This document shows, piece after piece, positions 11,411 through 22,424 of a stretch of DNA of 64,000 nucleotides. A program made the position numbers and the translations under genes. The DNA comes from Symbiodinium natans (lineage: Eukaryota > Sar > Dinophyceae > Suessiales > Symbiodiniaceae). The stretch's first letter is position 1. The number at the start of each line of letters is the position of its first letter. The stretch is from contig CAJNDS010002149.1 in the NCBI GenBank assembly GCA_905221605.1, positions 479,972 through 543,971 of the forward strand, read 5' to 3'. Under the pieces are notes generated by a model. That model was not told where the DNA came from and ran no database searches. It saw nothing but the letters and a program-made list of their open reading frames with translations.

Positions 11411-11625
11411 GCTAGCCTAGGACTGGTCTTACGCTGCCTGACGCAGAACCAGCGCGAGCTGGTGGAGGAGACTCAGGGTTCAGAGTTTAGGGCCTTTAAG
11501 AGGTTGAAGAGCAGCTAGGTCAGTATACTTTAGGGTTTAGCTTTGGTCGACAGGAGCTCGCCAAGGAGCAGCTGGGCAGAGGCCTTCCCCCCGATCTCGA
11601 AGCAGATGACGTGAAGTGTGGGCCA
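11411..11625 (+). CDS. Two-exon fragment of an unknown gene
   Basis: Exon one (11411-11467) follows CCCCTTTCCCAG and encodes ASLGLVLRCLTQNQRELVE. Exon two (11554-about 11625) follows GTCGACAG and encodes ELAKEQLGRGLPPDLEADD. Joining them in phase 0 gives RELVEELAKEQLGRGLPPDL, a natural charged helix. The 86-base intron would start GAGACT and end ACAG (GA-AG) and contains TTTAGGG motifs. Start, end and function are unknown. Confidence 0.4.
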
Positions 11626-13437
11626 TTTGGGATACGCGTTTAGGATTGGGTCCTCTGGAAATGAGGGGTGCAGGTGGTGAGGCGCCTGTACTGTAGTCCT
11701 CCTCTTCATCATTACATGTCCTTCCTGCCAACAAGGCTACCAAAAAACGGCTCCACGGAGTTCCCCTTGAGTTCTAAACACAGAGAGAGAGAGTCTCCTC
11801 TTCCTTTCCTCTTCCTCTCTTGGGGAGGCGGCGCTGAGGGCATTCCCTGGGACGAGGTGGCCGTCGGCGGCCCGTGTAAACAGATGAACAAAAAGGGAGA
11901 TTAAAAAGAGAAAGAGAGGGGGGGGGGGGACCCTCTACGACATGTACTCCTTCTGTATTGAGGGTTTTTTTGGGGAGCTTAGGGAATTCAAAAGGCACCT
12001 TCGAGGGTTCAAAGGATATGTGAACCCCCTTCTTGAGGGTGGGGAGGCTTCAAGGGGTACAAAGGAAACTTCACACTCGTGCTGTCTTGCTTGGTGTAAA
12101 TCACCGATATGGGAATTGCACAGCATGGGAATACTATGTAAGCGCCATGAAAGCACGATATTTCGATATATATATATATGTTTAAATATACACATATACA
12201 TATGCATATACACATATATACACATATACATATATACATATGTACGTGTATACATATATACATATATACATACACCACGCAAGCAGAATGTAAGCACCAT
12301 ATAATAAGAACGATAAACGATATGTGAGCACCGCTGAGGCACCATGTAAGCACAATGTAAGCACCAGGTGAACACAATGTGAGCAATATGCAAGCGCTTT
12401 GTAAGCACCATGTCAGTACTCCGCGCCCGCCCCTATGTTGGGAACACCGGGTTCCGAACACTCCCAACTACTGCGCACGTGCGCGGACAGCTTGCGTTAC
12501 ATGTCCTTGAATGACGGAGCTCCATGTCCAGAACCTGAAGCCCAAAATTCAAACTTTAAACTTGAACCCGCCAAGGCCATGGCAGCCGACCTCCTCATTG
12601 CCAGCAACCACACCAAGCTCAGGCTCGGCCAAGTTGAGTATTCAGGGTTCTGTTGCCTTTAAGGTGCGATTCGCCCCCCCCCCCGGACCTCTATTGTGGG
12701 AGCACAAGGGAGGTGAGGGCAGCTGACGGTGCACCTCAGCACCCCTGTAGGGTAGCCTAGTAGAGCCCTAATTGCGGGAAATTTCTGGGAGCCCTAAGCT
12801 CTGAGTCTCAAATACACCCTAAACCTCCCACTTCCAGAAAGTCCGGCAGCTGACCACCAGACTCAGGCTGAAGTGATTCTCCAAATCGTGGTCTCATTTC
12901 CGGTCCTTGCTTTTTTCAGACCCCGAGTAGTTTCAGGTCCAGGGTTAGGGTGTGCAGGCCGTGTTCTCCCCCCCCCATCTTGGCATCCCCCCCCTGCCAT
13001 GGTACCCCGAAACACAGGGCGGGATGGGGAAATCTCACCCCTACACGCGTAAACCCTAAACCCTCAAACCCACCACGAAGTACAGGGGGTTACCTCAACC
13101 TTGACTCCTTAACCCTGAACCCTAAACCCATCACAAACCCTTTATGAACCACAGACCATGGGGGGGGGGGGGCGAGCGTGAATGCTGACGCATGTGGGGT
13201 TTAGGGTTCTCAAAAAGGACCAGCACCTTGAGATATGACCAGTGTGACTCCCAGAGCATTTGGCATCCGCGCAGCCTTCTCGGGCTTCACTTTTGAGCTC
13301 CAAACGGTGGTTGTCAAGTGGTTTAAAACACTAGGGTCCCCTCATGGATGTAGGGTTCCTCAATGTGCAACCCAACAGTGAATCTGATTTAGGACAGGCC
13401 CAACTTCTTTTCAAGAGGACTTGGCGTTTCACCCACG
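11626..13437. other. Mostly non-coding, with microsatellites
   Basis: Holds TATACA-type repeats (12168-12270), AAGCACCATGT-like direct repeats (about 12285-12410) and poly-G/poly-C runs near 11916-11930, 12672-12683 and 13158-13172. One weak exon-like block around 12560-12632 reads AMAADLLIASNHTKLRLGQ. Short CCCTAAA scraps occur at 13030-13130. Confidence 0.4.
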
Positions 13438-14972
13438 ATGCTGCGCATTTGGTCAGTGTCAGGCGACTGTCTGGCCACGTACCCTGTGGAAGAAGCGAGC
13501 GATGTGCGGAGTCTAAAGCACAAGCTGCAGAGTGTGTGCGGGGCTTCGCGCTTCAGGCAGAGACTCCTAAGCAAGGACATTGATTTGAGCGACGATACCA
13601 CGTTGTCTCCGATGGACCTTCAGCTCATCTTGCTGCCTTTTGCAGAGGAGCATGCAGACGAACTGGTTGCGGCCGTGGAGAGCAATCTTGTATCCAAGGT
13701 TGAAGAGGTGTTGCGGTGGGCCCAGCATCCGGATGTGACCCAGCCAAATGCTCTGGAAACGCCTCTTGGCATTGCGGCGCAGCGAGGTCATGTCGAGGTT
13801 GCTCGCTTGCTGCTCGAAGCCCGCGCCGACAAGGACAAGATCTGTCGAGTCGGAGGAGTCGGAGGTCTTCGCAAGACACCTCTTGGCCTGGCTTGTCGTG
13901 AAGGCCACGTTGAAATTGTGCGTCTACTGCTCGAGGCTGGTGCAGACGAGTACACCGATGGCCAAGGCGGACAAGGTATCACCACAGCCATTCAGCTGGC
14001 ATCCAGCAGGGGACATGTGGAGATTGTGCGGCTGCTGCTGGAGACTGGCACTGAGAAGGAAAAAGAGGAAAAAGGCTTGAATATCTTGAAAGGGCAAGGC
14101 AGAACACCGCTTGCTCGAGCCTCTCGACGGGGCCACACGGAGATCGTTCGACTGCTCTTGGGCGCAAAAAGCACGAAGGCCGCTGACGACTGCCACACAG
14201 CTCTCAAGCTGGCATCGCTCAGAGGCCATTGGGAGATTGTGCGTGTTCTGCAGGAGGCCAGTGCAACTCAGGACCGACTTCTTAGACCCTTGGAGCAACG
14301 CCATTTCATGACCACAGGAGAAGCTGAAGCCCTAAACCAGAAGCAGGCAGCGGGGGAGGGGTTATGGGCAGTTGCGATAGCGACTAAGCCTGAGCTGATC
14401 CTGCCCTGCAGGACACGTCCATAGTGGCGCGGCAGCACTCCGTTTCTGGCATGAGCCTTGTTGCGGCGTCTCGAGATGGCAACGTGGAGATGGTGCAGCG
14501 GTTGTTGCACGCCTGTGCTGACAAGGGCACGGTGGACTTGGTGGACTTGGTGGACACGTGTGACTATCAAGGCCGCACCGCTCTGATGCGGGCATGTGCT
14601 GGAGCTGCTAGAGGCCACGTGGAGGTGGCACGGCTTCTGCTGGAGGCCAAGGCCGACAAGGACAAGCGGGACTTGGAGGGCACCACAGCTCTTAAGCTCG
14701 CGTCCTTCCTGGGTCGTGTGGAGACGGTGCGCTTGCTGCTGAGTGCCCGTGCCGACACGAACATTGCAAGTCGCGAAGGCAGAACGCCTCTGATGGTGTC
14801 GTCTGGCAAAGGGCGCCTGGAGATCACGCGAATGCTACTGGAAGCCGGTGCCGACGAAAACAAGGCCGACAACCAGGGCACCACTGCTCTGCAACTAGCT
14901 TCCAGCAGAGGTCGATTGGAAGTTGTGAGCCTTTTGAATCGCAAGCCGGACTTTCAATGCGTGCAGTCTTGA
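13438..14972 (+). CDS. Ubiquitin-like/ankyrin-repeat protein, two exons
   Basis: The ATG at 13438 opens MLRIWSVSGDCLATYPVEE, and the first 68 residues look like a ubiquitin-like fold ending PMDLQLILLPF, as in many dinoflagellate ankyrin proteins. Five ankyrin repeats follow in exon one (motifs TPLGIAAQRGHVEVARLLL, TPLGLACREGHVEIVRLLL, TAIQLASSRGHVEIVRLLL, TPLARASRRGHTEIVRLLL, TALKLASLRGHWEIVRVL). A second open frame from 14394 to the TGA at 14970-14972 has five more. The frame change is explained by a 140-base intron, 14272-14411, with CAG|GAC on both sides (GA-AG); joining 13438-14271 to 14412-14972 gives 464 residues. A frameshift is the alternative. Ankyrin proteins act as protein-binding scaffolds; the partner is unknown. 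Confidence 0.8.
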
Positions 14973-15296
14973 CCCGCAATTCTTGAAGGCTCGGAGAAGT
15001 TAGGCGTCCTTGTGAGCTTCAGGTCGGTGCATCATCGCCCGGAGTCTGTACATAGTTTCTGGCAGAACCACAAGTCCAGTCCGCGGAACATGCGCAAGTC
15101 AGGGGTGCCCCCGATACATGTATGTAGACGCATGTACGCATAGTCCCAAGGTGGGCGCTTGTTATAGCGCGAGGGTTCAAAAAGGAGACGACAAGAGCAA
15201 TTTCAAGGCGCCTGCTGAGCGAGCTGACGGACCACCAGATCTTGCTCGAGAGGCAAACTGCACTGGGGTCACGGGTTATAGGTCGTAGGCATTTAG
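14973..15296. other. Downstream region of the ankyrin gene
   Basis: About 320 bases with no supported coding. A TACATGTATGTAGACGCATG stretch near 15115-15135 is weakly palindromic. Confidence 0.3.
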
Positions 15297-15405
15297 GGGT
15301 GGGGCGTTTAGGGTTTAGGGGTTTAGGGGTTTAGGGGTTTAGGGGTTTAGGGGTTTAGGGGTTTAGGGGTTTAGGGGTTTAGGGGTTTAGGGGTTTAGGG
15401 GTTTA
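15297..15405. repeat. TTTAGGGG 8-mer array
   Basis: About 12 near-perfect tandem copies of TTTAGGGG (one G longer than the 7-base telomere unit), G-strand on plus, opposite to the arrays at 1.7-3.6 kb. It starts with a single TTTAGGG, suggesting local expansion from a telomere-like seed. Confidence 0.95.
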
Positions 15406-16895
15406 AGGGGGGATGCTGCTCCTTTTGTCGCGGCTTAAGTTTTAGGCTTTGCTTGACTTTTGGACTTCCGAATTTGTGGTATCTGTTTTTGTTTGTCAAA
15501 TTCGTGTCAGTGTCCATTCGTATGTTGGCTTCAATCTCTGACATTGGGCCACCTACGTTGCAAGTTTCAGCCTTTAAGTAGCTTCTGGCTTCTGTGTTTC
15601 GTCATAAAACCCACCTAAAGGCCAAACCCCTGAATCCCCTGAAATCCCGGAAGAAGGCACCAATTTACCCTCGCCCCACAGCTAGCCCAAAATCCTTGCC
15701 AAGCTACCTCAAAGCCCTCAAGCCCCAAAATCCTTGAGCCCCCCTGAAGCCCCCTAAGGCCGCCAAGAGCCCTGAAGCTCTGGAGCCCGCCCGAAACCCC
15801 TGCGAAGCCCCGAAGCACAGGAACGGCCGCTTTGAGCTGGCAGTGAAGGAGACTGCGCTGAGGACCCGGCGGGGCGGGGGCTCCGTGGACCGCTGTCGAG
15901 GTTCTTCCTGAAGTCGCTTTTAACAGTTGCTTGGGGGTTTCAGTCCTTTTTTTTTTTGGGGGGGGGAAGGAGGGAGGGAGGGAGGGAGGGAGGGGAGCGT
16001 TTGTGGCTTTAGGGTTTTGGGTGGTTTAGGGTTTTAGGCCTTTGGGAGCCTTTAGGGTGTTTAGGATCTCTGAGGGGGTTGGGATCTTTGAGGATGTTAG
16101 GGGTTCCTTGAGGTTGAACAAATCAGCGATGTGTGTGTGTGTGTGTGTGTGTGTGTTTCCATTTTTTTGGGGGGGCGGGCGGGGGGGCGGGGGGCGGGTT
16201 TAGGGCACTGCGGGGTTTTAGGGTTCAGTGCTGTAGGATTTTTTGGCTTTTGGGGCCGCAGGGCTTGATTCAGGGGTGTAGTGGGTTGTTTCTTTTACGC
16301 GTTTCGGGTTTTTACACTTTATGGCTTTATGCAAGTCGATGAGAGTGTGGAAGGAGTTTGTGTTCTTGATTGAGACCCATAGCCATAGACTCCATAGACC
16401 ACTCCCCAAGTTTCTGAAGCTTCTGAAGCCTTCTCGAGTGTCGAAGCGTGAGCCCTTCTTGTGCCAACCTGCAGGAAGTTGGCAGCGGGCGAACCAGTTG
16501 ACGACGTAGATGTCGATGAAGGTGGCTGCGCAAGTTTGTTCTGTTCTCTAGCTTCTTCCGCTTACCCGATGTCACGGCCTTTCCATCCCACTGCTTCGGG
16601 CTTCAGAAAATTTCAAAAGAAGGCTTGCAGTGCCCACCCCCGCATCCGACTCCACCCGGTCTGAGCCCATCATCCGGATAGTGGCTTCAGACTGAGTGCC
16701 AAATAGAGTAAAGACAAACCTTGAGAGCGAAATTACGCTGGGGTCGGAGGGCGGGCGCGCGCCAGCATGGCGCTTCGCTCCTTTCCAAGGGTTCTTGGTT
16801 CATCCCTTTCCGTACCTTGCAAACATGAGACAGGGAGAGCCCGCTTGCTCTGAGGGAGCCGAAGCGATCTGAAGGGGTGCATTATTGTGTTTATC
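15406..16895. other. No firm gene; GGGA, GT and TTTAGGG simple repeats
   Basis: Contains a GGGA/GGAGG run (about 15958-15996), a 26-base GT run (16132-16157), G-rich tracts (16170-16200) and TTAGGG-like scraps. One exon-like block after AACCTGCAG at about 16480 reads KLAAGEPVDDVDVDEGGC, but no splice partner was found. Confidence 0.35.
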
Positions 16896-17063
16896 ATGCG
16901 TTTGATGGCCCAGGACAATGGTAACCATGTGCGAATTTCAGTGGATTTGATGTTCGTGGCTTCGAGCATTCCGGTTTGGGTTGGGCACCCGTCTCTTTGC
17001 CAAGACGATGCGGAAGATGCAGAAGATGGAGAGTTCTCCGAGGCACGTGCTCTCCGCGATTGA
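16896..17063 (+). CDS. Short C-terminal exon, unknown product
   Basis: From ATG 16896 to TGA 17061-17063 there are 55 codons with natural composition, including DNGNHVRISVDLMFVASSIP and the acidic tail DDAEDAEDGEFSEARALRD. It may start earlier as an exon. A minus-strand frame (16733-17107) overlaps it and is the competing interpretation. Confidence 0.3.
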   Translation: MRLMAQDNGNHVRISVDLMFVASSIPVWVGHPSLCQDDAEDAEDGEFSEARALRD

Positions 17064-19671
17064 GGTTCAACAACTCTGATGCAGGCTGAGGCTATTGCAG
17101 GTTGCATAATCGGGGGGGGGGGGGGGGGGGGTCGTGCCCATTCCTACAGGTACCCAACAACACAAAAACGCTTCAGGAATCTGGAGCAGATGATGTGACT
17201 TCTCCTGCAGCAAAGATCCCTAACCTCCAGAACCATCGAAACCCCTCAGGTCTAGGCCCCCAGGCACTTGGGCCCCCATTCCCAACTCTCTTGAGAACTG
17301 AATCGCGCGCAGGGCTCGGATGACATGGATGATGACGAGTAGTAGATGCTTAAAGGCCTCATTTGTTTTTTGCTTTCAGGGGGGTCGTCTGTTGGTGCTT
17401 GCAAACAGCTCGGGTTGAGATGACAAGCGCCGAAGGTTCCAGCTACCAGCATTTGTAGTGACTCAGTAGCATTGGCAATGTTAGTTTGTGCTGTGTTTTT
17501 TTGGGACTTGGAGCAGTGACGCGATCACTGAGCGGGGGAGGCGTCAGAGTCTGCGGGGCTGGAAGGGCCAAGCGAAGCAGACAGAAGCAGGACCAGGACT
17601 GAACTGGAAACGCCTGCAAAAGTTGAAGTTTCTTTAAGACTTGGAGGGGACTCCTGCTTTGCTCTGTTTTGCTAGACCCTTTCGAAAGAACTGACATCTC
17701 ATGCTGAGGCTACTGGATGGCGAGAAAAGGCATGCCATGTGCAGACAGTTTTGGAGCAGGCGTGCAGCCCGCCGCAACCATCAACGGGCGCTTGTCATGA
17801 ATGTTAAAGATTGAATCCACAAGTAGGGCACATCCGACTGGTAGTTGCCATATGTTACCATGTCGCATCGCAGACGGAAGCGGGACTGCCAGCTGCGCTT
17901 GGACCCTTGGAGGGTTCTGGCCAGCAGGATTGAAAAGGGTGCTTCGTTGAAGGGGTCGCCAGAGTTGCTCCGCCGCTGATGCCCCTCAAGTGCCAAAAAG
18001 AAATGGGACATCGCAAAGGCTCAGATAGGCTCAGACCCCATCACACCCACACGGACACGAACCCGTGGAAGCCTCAAAGCCCGAAAGCCTCAAAGCCTCA
18101 CAGCAGCAGCTTTGACCCATGGCGCATCGTTTGCGGCGCCTCTGCGAACAGGCGGGGCACGGAAAGCAGCGGTTGGGTTCAGGTCTGTCCTCTATACAGT
18201 TACTCATGTGTTTTCAGAGCACCTGTGCAAAAATGTTAAGAACAGAGTCCTGTTGATCCAAGATACGGATCTTTTCATTTTTCTTTCCCATCTCGTTCCT
18301 TCCAGCTCAGGCCTTTGATCACAGTACCCCGTCTCTTCGTGCACTCAAATTAGCACCTTCATTTACCCTTGGACTTGTTCCGAAGTAAACCTTTCAGCCT
18401 CCGAGCTATGGCCCGCATACATCCACGAAATGAAGCTCAAAACCATTCCTTCCCAGCTTCCTGCTCTTTTTTTCTTTTAGGTGGCCCCAGCTCCGTGCAG
18501 CTCTGCAGAAGGACCTGGGGAGATCATGGGCGCTCCCGAGTGGGCCTATGCACAGCTACTGTAGTTCGCTATAACCAGATTGAAGTTAGTTAAAGATGAC
18601 GGAGATTGCTCTCAGTGTCTTGTTGTACCATGAAAGGCGAGAGCTCGCCTTCTGTGATCGTCACCCTGGTCGCTGCGGGCAACAGTGGCCACTCTGCAGC
18701 AGAGCACCAGGGGCATAGAGTCATGGAGGGCAGCGTGAAGAAGCGCTTGTAGGGATTCCTGAAAGCATCCGAGAATTAGGTGTTTGTACAGGCTCAGTTC
18801 GCCTGCGACATCAGACCTCTACAACTCCTCTACAACTCCTCTACAACCGAGAACGCACTTGCGCCAAAAGCGGGGAGGCCACGTCTGTGCGGCCTTGATC
18901 GATGGCAACACAGGAGGCCGACGGGGAGAGCTCGCTGAATTCTTGGAAAGGACCCCTTAAATTACTTCTTAGTAGGGAATAGGGAATGAGGGAGTTAGGT
19001 ACCCTATAGAGTCCCGTAGAAGCCCTTAAAAGGATTAAATTGGTGAAAAACACCCTGTCACGGCCGTGCCATGCTGCGGCGGGCAGGAAGCCTGCTGGCC
19101 CGGGGCTCTCTCTCCCCAATTCAAAAATCAGCCCAAAGCCCCGCAAGGCGCCCCCGATGTGAGGTTTGTCTCCTAAAAGAGCCTTTACCTTTACCGAAAC
19201 CTTCGTGCCAAAGCTCAGTAATTGCAGCACTGTCGCAGCTTGTACCGTCTTGTCTTGCTGTCCAGGAATTGAAGGTAAGTTTCCACAAAAAGGTCAAGTA
19301 TGGGTTCAGGTTCAGTGTTAGGGCAACTATGCATGTAGGTTCCTTAGCAATGACCCAGCTTTGTGCCTTCGCTTTTTGAAGGCTTGGCTCCCAGCGTGCA
19401 GGGCGAGTCAGGGTAGAAGTCGGCTTTCAGTGTATACCCTAAACGCTAAACCCTACAACCCAAACGCCCGAAATCCCCAAAGCGAACCCTCATCTTCCGC
19501 AACTTTTCAAGTCCCTCTAAAGTCACTTCGAAAGCAAGGTCGTACGCACCATAACATCATCGGGTCTTTCCCCGGGAGTGTTTTCAACTCAGCGAACACA
19601 AAAAGTAGCCCAGTGTTCTTTTCTGAGGTTTAGGCTTTGGGTCCAGGGTTCAGGGTTTAGGATTTAAGGTT
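17064..19671. other. No firm gene; several ambiguous short frames
   Basis: A poly-G run at 17110-17130. Two small ATG-initiated plus frames, 17701-17814 and 17860-17979, share a phase, but a minus frame of equal quality (17781-18011) overlaps them. At 18630-18752 an ATG frame of 40 codons overlaps another. None could be given a splice context or domain, so no gene is called. Confidence 0.3.
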
Positions 19672-20280
19672 TTGGGGGTGTTCTTGCTACAGCCATTTGG
19701 CGCTTCGCCGCCGAGCGATGTGGGAGGAAGTCTGTGGCTCACTCTGAACCATGAGCCTATCTTTACTTGCAAAGGATGTATCAGAAAAGTTGCCCATAAG
19801 GGAAGCCCGAAGTTAAGAACTATTTTGGAGACAGGGCTTGGGAAGAGTGCAGAGCTGGGCGTGTTGTGGATGTTGGGCTTCTGGATAAAAACCGTATGCG
19901 TGGTAAATGTCAAGGCAGCGAAAGACCATGATCAGATTCGGGGTTTCCTTGGGTCAAGTCTCAGGGTGTCGCAGTCTCAAATTGTTTTGAGGTGGGAGTA
20001 CAGTGAGTACAGCAAGTGGCGAAATGAGCCCATCGCTGTTTTGCACCCGGACATTTCTTCAGTGGTGCCTTCCAGGGATGCAGCGATCGTCTTTCAAGGA
20101 GACGGTGGCCCAGAACACAAAAACATTCTCATCGTTACCTGTAGAGAGTATCAAGGAACATGCAGGGCTGTCGGCAAGAAACAGTTCGAGCTGCCGGGTA
20201 TTGTTAGCCCTCGGAAGTACACAGGGCGCAGAATTCGGAAGCAGGTTCGAGTTGTGGACCATGAGAGACTCTTGAGGTAA
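19672..20280 (+). CDS. Unknown protein or large exon, about 200 residues
   Basis: A continuous frame of 202 codons with natural composition (Lys, Ile, Val, Glu rich, little low complexity). It includes CKGCIRKVAHKG, WRNEPIAVLHPDISSVVPSR, KNILIVTCREYQGTCRAVG and KYTGRRIRKQVRVVDHERLL. Base composition is more AT-rich than its neighbours. At the 3' end CTCTTGAG|GTAAGAC is a good GT donor, so the gene probably continues. The 5' limit is uncertain because the first codons overlap a TTTAGG-like tract. The short beta-strand pattern around ILIVTCREYQGTC is faintly KOW-like, which is too weak to name. Confidence 0.45.
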   Translation: MGVFLLQPFGASPPSDVGGSLWLTLNHEPIFTCKGCIRKVAHKGSPKLRTILETGLGKSAELGVLWMLGFWIKTVCVVNVKAAKDHDQIRGFLGSSLRVSQSQIVLRWEYSEYSKWRNEPIAVLHPDISSVVPSRDAAIVFQGDGGPEHKNILIVTCREYQGTCRAVGKKQFELPGIVSPRKYTGRRIRKQVRVVDHERLLR

Positions 20281-20949
20281 GACATGGTACGAGAGTTACT
20301 CGAAGACCTCTTTCAAGGCGCGGGGGGGCGGGCTGCAGGGTCGGTCTATCTATTTGCGGAGGCTAGTTCTTGCAATTACAGGGTCTGAACTCTGAACAGC
20401 GACCTTGGCTTTCCCGAGTGTGTGGGGGCCTAGAGGGGGGCCTAGAGGGTTTGTTGTCTTTCTATGCCAGTAGCCTCACTAGTAGCTGCAGGTGTCATGA
20501 ACTTGCAAAGCCCTGCTCAAGCAGGGTTCCACTGAGCCCAGGAGGGATCCGTCATCCAATTCCTCCACAAGGATGGTGCCAACCCTTGGTGCCCTTGTAG
20601 AATCGATCAGGGCTTGTGGTCCGGGGGGGCGCTGCAAAGCGGATTGGCGCAAATCCTGGCAGCTTTGATCTGGAATGAAGCCTGAAGCCCTGAACCCCAG
20701 TAAGCTCGGGGTTCGACGAGTTTCAGGACTCGAAGGAGCTGCGGTATGGCATGGTGGACAAGGCCGAGCCCAGGGCTTCGCGAGTTCTACGCGTTTGGGA
20801 GGATTTTTTTGTGGTGGTATGTTTTTGTGAAATCGTTTCCACTGGATGTACCATGAGTGGTCGTTTCTCAATCAGCATCATTACTCTGAGTGCTAACGTT
20901 TGTACTTGAAGTGATTGTCTTGTGTACGCGGCATGCTGCGGGCTTGCAG

Positions 20950-22337
20950 GCGGTCAGTGACGCCGAAGGCTTCGTGAAGATCGCCGAGGGCACGCCCCTG
21001 GCCAGGATCATCACTCTGCTAGCTAAGTTGGCCATGATTCTTGGGGTCACTACGGCTATTCTTAGTCGTTGGCATTTGGCTTTTCACTAGAGACTTTTCA
21101 TGATGGCTTTCTGGTACCCAGAAGTTGCTTTTCGGAGTGCCTCCGGGAAGCCCCGCTTCGGTGCACGCTTCGGGGAGGTTTTTTTTTGCACAGGTTTGTT
21201 TTGCGTGTTGGGGTTCAGAGAAGGGTTTGGGGTTCAGGGGCTTTAGGGGCCTAGAGTTGAAAAGAGGCCCGGGGCGTCAGTGAGCCATGAAGATCTCGAG
21301 ATTTCGAGATCGAGATGTGCTTCCTCCTACATTTACGAGTGTTCAGACGGTTCTTGTTATTTTCATTTTCAGCATCCTTATCATGATTACCGCTACAGAG
21401 GAAGCCAAAAGCCCCAGCGAAGAAGTCGAAGTCATCGAAAAGAGGTTTATCTGGCTGACGGAGTCCAACTCGATCTGGGCCTTCGTGGCAGATGAGCACC
21501 TCGCTGCTGGGATGCAGCACTTTAAATGAACCCTCCACAACCCTCCTCCAGTTCGAGCAAAGGACTTCGGGTGCTTGGGGTAAGACCTCGGGAAGTGGGA
21601 CCAACCCTCCCGCCTCCCCCAGCTCCCCCGCAATTCGGGTGCGATTTGGAACTTGAAGTTTGTTGGGTCGGAGTCGGAGTTCCACCAAGGAGGCAGCCAA
21701 AGCCATCATCGATGCCTCCATCGACATGTGGAGGATAGCCATGCTGCTGTCGACCGAGGGCGTCAAAGTTGCCTTGACCGCCACCACGGCCGACGGCCTG
21801 TTCGGTGCGTCCTCCCTGGCAGCTGGGGGCCTAACATGGGCCGGCGGGCTTGGCATGGGTGCAGGTTTGGTGGTGGTGATCGCCTCCGCGCCTTCCATGC
21901 TCGCTGCCACAAGCCTTTACAAGCTCAGCAGCGCCATGGAGAATGACTCGCTGACTCCGCAGGTGGTGGCCCTCGGCGGTGCTGGGGGCGTCCTTGCTGG
22001 TTCCACTGCTGGGCTGCTGATGGTGTCGGAGTCCGGGACAATCGCAGGGCTTTCGGCTTCGGGAATGCTCAGTGGATTGGCCACTCTGGGCGGGGGGAGC
22101 GTCATGGGCAGCCTTGCGGTAGGGGCAGCCGTGGTCGGGAGCGTCGCGGCGCTGACGGCGGTTGGGGTTGGAGGTGTGGTGTGGCGCGTTTCTCGGACCT
22201 ACGTGCAGGATCGGTTGCTAAGCCAGAGGTCGACCATGCTCGACCTTGCTGTACAGTACAAATTTGATAACCGATTGGAGTCCGAGTGTCCCGCAAGTGA
22301 TGGGCAGTCGATCGCCGCCCCGCCTTCCGAAAGCTAA
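20950..22337 (+). CDS. Multi-exon glycine-zipper membrane protein, unknown function
   Basis: The last exon (about 21687-22337) starts after CACC and reads KEAAKAIIDASIDMWRIAML. It then has several Gly/Ala/Ser-rich hydrophobic segments (LAAGGLTWAGGLGMGAGLVV, GGAGGVLAGSTAGLLMV, GLSASGMLSGLATLGGG, GSLAVGAAVVGSVAALTAVG) and a hydrophilic tail ending at TAA. This pattern resembles glycine-zipper membrane segments, including interferon-inducible ISG12-like and bacterial relatives; that likeness is inference. Two upstream exon-like blocks fit the same strand: 20950-21045 after CTTGCAG (AVSDAEGFVKIAEGTPLARI) and 21373-21528 after TTTCATTTTCAG (a hydrophobic helix then EEAKSPSEEVEVIEK). The phases between blocks were not fully reconciled, and the start codon is unknown. 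Confidence 0.45.
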
Positions 22338-22381
22338 GAAAGCTAACGAGCCAAGTTTGAGCTTCTCTCAGTACATATGTC

Positions 22382-22424
22382 ACGTGATGCGCGCAGCATC
22401 TTCCGCCATGTCCGCGCATCACGT
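22382..22424. repeat. 12-bp perfect inverted repeat
   Basis: ACGTGATGCGCG at 22382-22393 and its exact reverse complement at 22413-22424 enclose a 19-base loop, shortly after the stop codon of the membrane-protein exon. Confidence 0.8.
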
